Below are positions 14,395-18,842 of a DNA stretch of 18,842 bases, piece after piece. Location: assembly GCA_003315675.1 (NCBI GenBank), contig NIZU01000031.1, positions 1 to 18,842 on the forward strand, read 5' to 3'. Under the pieces are notes generated by a model. The model had not been told where the DNA came from. It worked only from the letters and a program-made list of their open reading frames with translations, and made no database searches. This DNA is from Methanocorpusculum sp. MCE. Its GTDB lineage: Archaea > Halobacteriota > Methanomicrobia > Methanomicrobiales > Methanocorpusculaceae. Positions within the stretch are counted from its first letter, which is position 1. Each line of letters opens with the position of its first letter. The translations under genes were made by a program, and so were the position numbers.

Positions 14395-15182
14395 TTAATA
14401 TCCAAAATCATTTGTTTCAGCTCGCTGCACGCTTTGAATGCGGTGTTGTCCATTGAAAGCGGGGTAATCGAGACAAAATTATTTCTGAGTGCTGTCACAT
14501 CCGAGTGCTCTTCCGGGATATACGTGGGGGTTCCGTTTATCCAGTAATATGGTTTGCCTCTCGGGTCGATTCTTTGTTCAACCGATGTTTCAAAGATCCT
14601 TTCCCCAAGGACCGTCACTTTGTATCCTTGAATTTTTTCAGCAGGGATATTTATGTTAAGCAGCTGGCTCCCTGCCGGGAAGCCTTTTTCCAGAAATAAA
14701 TTGGTGTATTTCTTCACGACCTCTTTACATTGGATAAAATCCGTTGTGTGAGACCTGGGGTCTGCGAATTTATTTCCCTGATCGTTCATTTGAAGCGAAT
14801 ATGCGAGAGCGGGGACCCCCTGATTTACTGCCTCCATCGCGGCGCCCACGGTCCCCGAGGTTGTTATCGATTCGAACGAAATATTTTCTCCCAGATTGAT
14901 GCCGGATACTACGAGGTTCGGCTTAAGACCAAGTCCGTATAATCCCAGAAGAAGTGCGTCCGTCGGACGCCCTTCAACAAAGTATGCCTGCGTTCCGTGC
15001 ATGGTAACTTCGTTCATCCTTATCGGTTCGAAGATCGAGATCGATCTGCCGACCGCACTTTGCTGGGTTGCCGGTGCGACGACCGTGACATCAGCGAATG
15101 GTGACAGGGCGTCGTATGCAGCCCAGAGTCCTCCGGAGTTGATCCCGTCATCGTTCGTTAAGAGTATTTTTGGTCGTGGCAT
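14391..15182 (-). CDS. surE: 5'-nucleotidase SurE
   Basis: SurE is a metal-dependent phosphatase acting on nucleoside monophosphates. The 263-residue protein has the N-terminal LLTNDDG with D11-D12, S42, and SGINLGEN with N96 as metal ligands. The length is typical. A GAGAAG ribosome-binding site lies just before the ATG at 15182, and a TTTTATAG TATA element lies at 15241-15248 on the minus strand. Confidence 0.95.
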   Translation of the reverse strand: MPRPKILLTNDDGINSGGLWAAYDALSPFADVTVVAPATQQSAVGRSISIFEPIRMNEVTMHGTQAYFVEGRPTDALLLGLYGLGLKPNLVVSGINLGENISFESITTSGTVGAAMEAVNQGVPALAYSLQMNDQGNKFADPRSHTTDFIQCKEVVKKYTNLFLEKGFPAGSQLLNINIPAEKIQGYKVTVLGERIFETSVEQRIDPRGKPYYWINGTPTYIPEEHSDVTALRNNFVSITPLSMDNTAFKACSELKQMILDIN

Positions 15183-15240
15183 TCTTCTCAGATACGTTTC
15201 ATTGGTGAGGTATTACACCTTTGGGTTCGGCCAATACTGC

Positions 15241-15248
15241 CTATAAAA
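15241..15248 (-). promoter_or_regulatory. TATA element of surE
   Basis: The minus strand reads TTTTATAG about 60 bases before the surE start. It would place transcription start near 15217, leaving a leader that contains the GAGAAG ribosome-binding site. Confidence 0.5.
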
Positions 15249-15293
15249 GAATTCGGATTTCCCATGACATTTACACGCGTCCTGCATTTCGGA

Positions 15294-15303
15294 ATCTATA
15301 TAT
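15294..15303 (+). promoter_or_regulatory. TATA element of the tRNA gene
   Basis: ATCTATATAT lies 31-40 bases before the mature tRNA 5' end, the expected distance for an archaeal tRNA promoter with a short leader. Confidence 0.6.
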
Positions 15304-15333
15304 CGGGATACAACATTCTTATTATGCATATTT

Positions 15334-15407
15334 GCTGCGGTGGCCTAGCTGGTTAGGGCGCGGGACTCATAATCCCGAGGTCGGGGGTTCGGATCCCTCT
15401 CGCAGCA
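15334..15407 (+). tRNA. tRNA with CAT anticodon (elongator Met likely)
   Basis: The 74-base cloverleaf has acceptor stem GCTGCGG pairing with TCGCAGC (one G-T pair), a D arm starting GCC with AGCTGGTTA, an anticodon stem CGGGA/TCCCG with loop CTCATAA (anticodon CAT), a T stem GGGGG/CCCTC with loop TTCGGAT, and discriminator A. No CCA is encoded. G1-C72 and the A-T pair closing the anticodon stem argue against the initiator. It could be elongator tRNA-Met or tRNA-Ile2 with a modified C34. TTTTC directly follows and may terminate the transcript. The gene is intact and about 0.9 kb from the right inversion breakpoint. Confidence 0.93.
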
Positions 15408-15532
15408 TTTTCTAAGCTGTTTTCTGGATTTGTGTGATATTATTTTGAAATCGCCGAAGCTACATTACGGATATCTCATGATAAGTTGTGGTTTTGTGGT
15501 GTTCCTGAAAACCCGGATGGGTGAATGATTCG

Positions 15533-16323
15533 CTATTTCTGCAGTTCTTCAATCAGTTTTCGCAGTGCTGGAAATGTGATTGAACATTTTCTCTCACTTT
15601 GGGCCTTGATCTCTTCAAGAATTCTGGTCATCTGTTCATCGTTTACCGTAATTCCCATCTCATGAAGGACATACTCGAGCGCTTTTCTCCCGCTGTGTTT
15701 GCCGATCAGAAACTGCCGCTGCCGGCCAAGAAGTTCCGGAGGCACATATTCATACGCTATTGGATCCTGCAGCATTGCCGCAACGTGAATCCCGCTTTCA
15801 TGCGAAAATGCGTATTCTCCGGTCAGGGGTTTGCTTTTGCTTACCCGAATTCCCGATGCCTCGGCGACAACCGAGGAAAGTTTCGGCATCAGGGATATAT
15901 CATACCGGTCAACCCCTCCTTTGCACAGGAGAAGGACCAGAACCTCGTCAAGTGCCGCATTACCGGCACGCTCTCCAATACCATTCACGCAGGTGTGCAA
16001 CTGAAAAGCTCCGGCAGAGGCGGCAGTGATAGTGTTTGCCACGGCACACCCGAGATCGTTGTGGCAGTGAATGCTTAGCGGCAGCTTCGAGGACTGCGTA
16101 ATAGTATCAACGGCTGCCAAAATTTCGGACGGGATGAGACACACTGTCGTATCCGAAAATCCGATCATATCCGCATGGCTGTTTTCGCACGCCGCATACA
16201 CTGTCAGCAGATCCTTCATTACGGTGCGGGATGCATCCTCTGCTGCAAACCGCACGAACAGCCCGTGATCCTTTGCATACTCGACCACATCCATCGCTGA
16301 TGCCACTACTTTCTCACGAGTTT
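15533..16323 (-). pseudogene. Homocitrate/isopropylmalate synthase, C-terminal fragment
   Basis: This is the back of the synthase whose front lies at 411-738. It carries FSAED-type FAAEDASRT near the start, the metal-binding SIHCHNDLGC (HxH), the NGIGERAGNAALDEV signature, and the communication-domain stretch SGIHVAAMLQ and GKHSGRKAL, then a short C-terminal end without a leucine-binding domain. An open GTG start at 16306 exists, but homology begins a few codons further upstream (TREKV) and the real N-terminus is missing. Joined to 411-738 it gives 372 residues in frame. It lacks the DxTLRDG catalytic front and cannot be active alone. Confidence 0.9.
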
Positions 16324-16872
16324 TATTGCGGGGTATTCGGTGATCTGCACTTTTACTCCCTGAACAGAAATCCCCCTACGCTAATCGAGGATGCAGTCTC
16401 TGCATATATTGATGACGGGGTCCCGGCGGATCCAAACATTTGTGCATGGCTCTATCACACGCTCGAACTCGCGTGTATTACCCCGTTTGACGGAATTAGC
16501 GACGTCCTGAATATATTAAAGACGAACGGGGTAAAACTTGCAATCATCTCAAATGCGGATCCTGAAGATACAGAAAAACGACTGGATGCCATGCATCTCA
16601 CATCATATTTCGATGCAGTGATTACGCCGGATACGTTTGGAGTTAAGATACCAAATCCGCTTGTTTTTATAAAGACACTGGAGCTTCTCGGTGTCTCTGC
16701 AGAAGAGGCAGTAATGATCGGAGATAAGAAGGACCGTGATGTTTTTCCGCCCAGAGAGTTGAAGATTTATGCCGTTCACGCACTGTATGGAACTCTGGAA
16801 AAACCTGATAAGGAGTGTGCTGTCTCAAAACCCTCGGATATACCGTCGCTGCTTGCTCTAAAGAGAGATTAG
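16324..16872 (+). pseudogene. HAD phosphatase 2, C-terminal fragment
   Basis: From CGVFGDLHFYSLNRNPPT onward the sequence follows the intact HAD at 1887-2576, through the cap, IISNADPED (motif II) and GDKKDRD (motif IV), to a stop at 16870-16872. The open frame upstream to 16231 is antisense synthase sequence. Motif III reads VKIPNP where the intact copy has VKKPDP, so the lysine directly before proline is replaced by isoleucine. With 739-837 it rebuilds a 215-residue protein in frame. Motif I is missing from this half, so it should be inactive as it stands. Confidence 0.88.
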
Positions 16873-16929
16873 CTTTTTGAAGGATTCCAATCCACAGGTT
16901 TATCTACGTTTGAACAGACACTTCCAGAT

Positions 16930-17652
16930 ATGGAACAGAATGCAGGAGACATATTTATCGAAGCAACAAAATATCCTCTCACGAAGACCACTGATGCAGC
17001 GTTAGGCAGACCCGCACCAATGCGTCCGATACCTTCCGGGGATACTCGTGTGCTTCCAGATCCTATGATAAATCATCATCCGATGGATCTGACCGCTGCA
17101 CTGCAAACGCGCCGCTCTCTTCGTATGTTTACAGGATCTGTCATTACTGAGGAGCAGGTGTCCTATCTTCTCTGGGCAGCCCACGGAATTACCGGACAGT
17201 CAGAGATGTTCAGGAGCTCGCCATCAGCAGGGGCCATTCATCCAGTTGATATTTGTGTTGCTGTTCAAAAAGTTGCTGGACTTCCTGTAGGTATATGGAG
17301 ATATTATCCGAATGGTCACATGCTGGAATTGATTGAGGAAGGTCCAAAACCGATTGGTGCACTCGGCAAAGCGTGCATGATGCAACCGGCAGTGTTGCGT
17401 GCTCCGGTTCTGTTCTGTTTTGTTGCAACACCTTACCGTGCAGTCTGGAAGTATGGTGTCCGCGGATACAGGGATATATTCCTTGATGCCGGCCATATCT
17501 GTGAAAATCTGTATCTTGCAGGGACACAGGAGGAGTTGGGTATCTGCGGGATCGGAGCATTCTACGATGATGAAGCACATAAAGCTCTGAGCTTAAATGA
17601 AGAGCAGATCTTTCTGTATGCTGCTGCATGCGGTCAGCCAAAAAAACAATGA
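16930..17652 (+). CDS. Nitroreductase-family (SagB-type) FMN oxidoreductase
   Basis: The 240-residue protein has nitroreductase/SagB-type features: the FMN phosphate-binding TRRSLRMFTG near residues 60-69, RSSPSAGAIHPVDI near 95-108, YRDIFLDAGHICENLYL near 180-196, and GICGIGAFYDD near 203. SagB-type members often oxidise peptide azolines, but no YcaO partner or precursor peptide is in the window, so this is more likely a stand-alone redox enzyme of unknown substrate. It starts 57 bases after the HAD fragment. Confidence 0.85.
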   Translation: MEQNAGDIFIEATKYPLTKTTDAALGRPAPMRPIPSGDTRVLPDPMINHHPMDLTAALQTRRSLRMFTGSVITEEQVSYLLWAAHGITGQSEMFRSSPSAGAIHPVDICVAVQKVAGLPVGIWRYYPNGHMLELIEEGPKPIGALGKACMMQPAVLRAPVLFCFVATPYRAVWKYGVRGYRDIFLDAGHICENLYLAGTQEELGICGIGAFYDDEAHKALSLNEEQIFLYAAACGQPKKQ

Positions 17653-17783
17653 ATAGAAAAAAAAGAAGAATCCTGTTGATTGAAGAGCGATCATTCTATA
17701 CCGGCATGCAAGCCTGAGATATCTTAGGGAGAGAGATAAATCCAATGAAAGAAACACGCACCATATCTCAAACAGACAAAAAA

Positions 17784-17796
17784 CGTGGATTCCACG
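17784..17796. promoter_or_regulatory. Perfect 6-bp inverted repeat before the sulfite reductase-like gene
   Basis: CGTGGATTCCACG has arms CGTGGA and TCCACG around one T. It lies about 75 bases before the likely start at 17870, in a 217-base gap after the nitroreductase. It could be an operator; no T-run follows, so it is not a terminator by bacterial criteria. Confidence 0.4.
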
Positions 17797-17869
17797 TCCA
17801 TTTACTGCATATGAATACGTGAGTACCTGGAAAACCATCTTAATAAATTACCAAAGCCAATATAAATAT

Positions 17870-18751
17870 ATGAAAACAAAATCCCGCATATATGAGATGG
17901 GAGGGGTCATCACCGAAGTAAATGGAGATTTCTGTACTCTCCGTCTTCGCCTGCCTGCTGGCATCGTAACTCCGGACCAACTCATCGCAGTCGGGCAGAT
18001 TGCGCAAAAATATAACCTAGATAATGTACATCTGACCACACGCCAGACAATCGAAATACCCCATATCAAAATCACCGAACTCGAGATGGTTGCTAATGAG
18101 TTGCTCGCGAACGGACATGATATCGGAGCAGAACGTGCTGAAGTAGTCAATATCACGGCATGTCCGGGAACAGATCGGTGTAAACTCGCCAATATAGATT
18201 CACTCCATCTTGCTAAAGAGATAGACAAGAGATATTTCCGGAAAGATATGCCGGGAAAAATTCGGATTGCCATTTCCGCATGTCCAAACGCCTGTACCAG
18301 CGAAACACTTAATGAAATAGGCATTACAGGCCTTCGAAAGCCGATCCGTGAGGATGGTCAATGTACCGGATGCGGAACGTGTGTACAGTTCTGTCGGGAA
18401 GAAGCACTCGAAGTGCGCGATGGAGCTATTGTCATGATAGATGACCGCTGCCTTAACTGCGGAACATGTATCCGATCCTGCCTGTATGGTCTTTTGCAAT
18501 CCGAAGCAACAGCCTACAAAATTACATTCGGCGGGAGAAGAGGCAGACATCCAAAAGTAGGTCAAAATCTTATTACTGTTAACTCTGAAGAAGCGGCCCT
18601 TCTTGTGGTCGATGCAATCATCGACTGGATTTACCGCTTTGCTCGACTTGATATTCCCGTAGTGAGTCAAATCGGCAAAGATCTCAAAATTGAAGAGATC
18701 AAAGAAATCCTGAAAAAGAAAATCCCGGCAGAATCAATAGTGGCAGAATAA
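17870..18751 (+). CDS. Small siroheme sulfite/nitrite reductase-like protein (Dsr-LP type)
   Basis: The 293-residue protein has a ferredoxin-like N-terminal half of the sulfite/nitrite reductase fold (LTTRQTIEIPHI) and a siroheme/4Fe-4S motif C98-x5-C104 (ACPGTDRC) with C138-x3-C142 (CPNAC). Two inserted ferredoxin clusters follow: C165/168/171/175 and C194/197/200/204. This matches the small dissimilatory sulfite reductase-like proteins common in methanogens, whose substrate is unsettled. A GTG at 17819 would add 17 residues; the ATG at 17870 was preferred because conserved sequence begins there and TTAATAAATT lies about 25 bases upstream. It is the last gene before the right repeat arm. Confidence 0.88.
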   Translation: MKTKSRIYEMGGVITEVNGDFCTLRLRLPAGIVTPDQLIAVGQIAQKYNLDNVHLTTRQTIEIPHIKITELEMVANELLANGHDIGAERAEVVNITACPGTDRCKLANIDSLHLAKEIDKRYFRKDMPGKIRIAISACPNACTSETLNEIGITGLRKPIREDGQCTGCGTCVQFCREEALEVRDGAIVMIDDRCLNCGTCIRSCLYGLLQSEATAYKITFGGRRGRHPKVGQNLITVNSEEAALLVVDAIIDWIYRFARLDIPVVSQIGKDLKIEEIKEILKKKIPAESIVAE

Positions 18752-18758
18752 AAATACT

Positions 18759-18842
18759 GAGAATATCTATCAACCCATTTTTTTAACGTGAATCATGATT
18801 TAAGGAAGATTGGCTACATCCCTACACCCTCACCTCCCCCCC
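18759..18842 (-). repeat. Right arm of the terminal inverted repeat
   Basis: This is the reverse-complement partner of 102-183. It contains the same AATCATGATT palindrome (18791-18800) and ends the window in a C-run interrupted by one T. It starts eight bases after the stop codon of the sulfite reductase-like gene. The window terminates inside it, so its full length is not visible. Confidence 0.85.

Noticed and set aside
749..16303. GCATCAGC (749-756) and its inverted copy (16296-16303) near both breakpoints as recombination sites
   Set aside because: Eight bases within coding sequence is close to chance expectation, and the copies lie at different distances from the two junctions.
16231..16872. 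HAD gene starting at the ATG at 16231
   Set aside because: The first 31 codons are antisense to the synthase fragment and lack motif I; true homology starts near 16324.
16930..17652. Azoline-forming RiPP cluster suggested by the SagB-type protein
   Set aside because: No YcaO cyclase, precursor peptide or transporter is present nearby, so a stand-alone nitroreductase is the safer call.
102..18842. Whole window as a transposon or linear virus with terminal inverted repeats
   Set aside because: The content is core methanogen metabolism with no transposase, integrase, polymerase or capsid gene. A dispersed repeat is simpler.
1..18842. Circular replicon joined at the window ends
   Set aside because: The end repeats are inverted, not direct, so they do not indicate a circular overlap.
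1..18842. CRISPR array or cas genes
   Set aside because: No regularly spaced direct repeats and no Cas-like proteins were seen.

Overview
The window looks like the genome of a formate-using, hydrogenotrophic methanogen of the Methanomicrobiales; Methanocorpusculum is my best guess. It carries an F420-type formate dehydrogenase (fdhA-fdhB), two methanofuran biosynthesis genes (mfnD, mfnF), a small methanogen-type sulfite reductase-like protein, archaeal TATA-type promoters (several apparently leaderless) and an archaeal tRNA without an encoded CCA. The genus is an inference from gene content, not from a database match.

Layout. Positions 1-410 hold no gene, but bases 102-183 are one arm of an inverted repeat whose other arm (18759-18842) ends the window. 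At 411-837 two broken genes meet head-on: the N-terminal 109 codons of a homocitrate/isopropylmalate synthase (+) and the first 33 codons of a HAD phosphatase (-). Then come a small Cys-containing HTH regulator and a beta-carbonic anhydrase (+). A minus-strand block follows: fdhA-fdhB, an HD phosphohydrolase, nifS-nifU and an intact HAD phosphatase. Next is a plus-strand operon of an Mrp/Nbp35 Fe-S carrier with mfnD and mfnF. A zinc-ribbon protein (-) is followed by a plus-strand set: a membrane OB-fold protein, a Nif3-like protein, a SWIM zinc-finger protein and a flavodoxin. SurE (-) and a tRNA with CAT anticodon (+) come next. At 15533-16872 the missing halves of the two broken genes lie back to back. 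The window closes with a nitroreductase and the sulfite reductase-like gene.

The most striking observation is that the two broken genes are repaired together, both in frame and at the expected family lengths, if the segment from about 739 to about 16323 is turned around. The window therefore records a balanced inversion of about 15.6 kb with both breakpoints inside coding sequence, or an assembly error of that exact form. A second inverted-repeat pair, about 83 bp per arm with G-runs at the outer ends, encloses the whole region.

The second notable signal is a shared operator-like inverted repeat (core CACAATGTGAAT) placed just downstream of the TATA element of both the HTH regulator and nifSU. 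The regulator has four cysteines, three of them clustered at its C-terminus. Together these suggest an archaeal Fe-S-responsive, IscR-like circuit controlling Fe-S assembly in a cell that needs many clusters for FdhAB, Mrp and the sulfite reductase-like protein.
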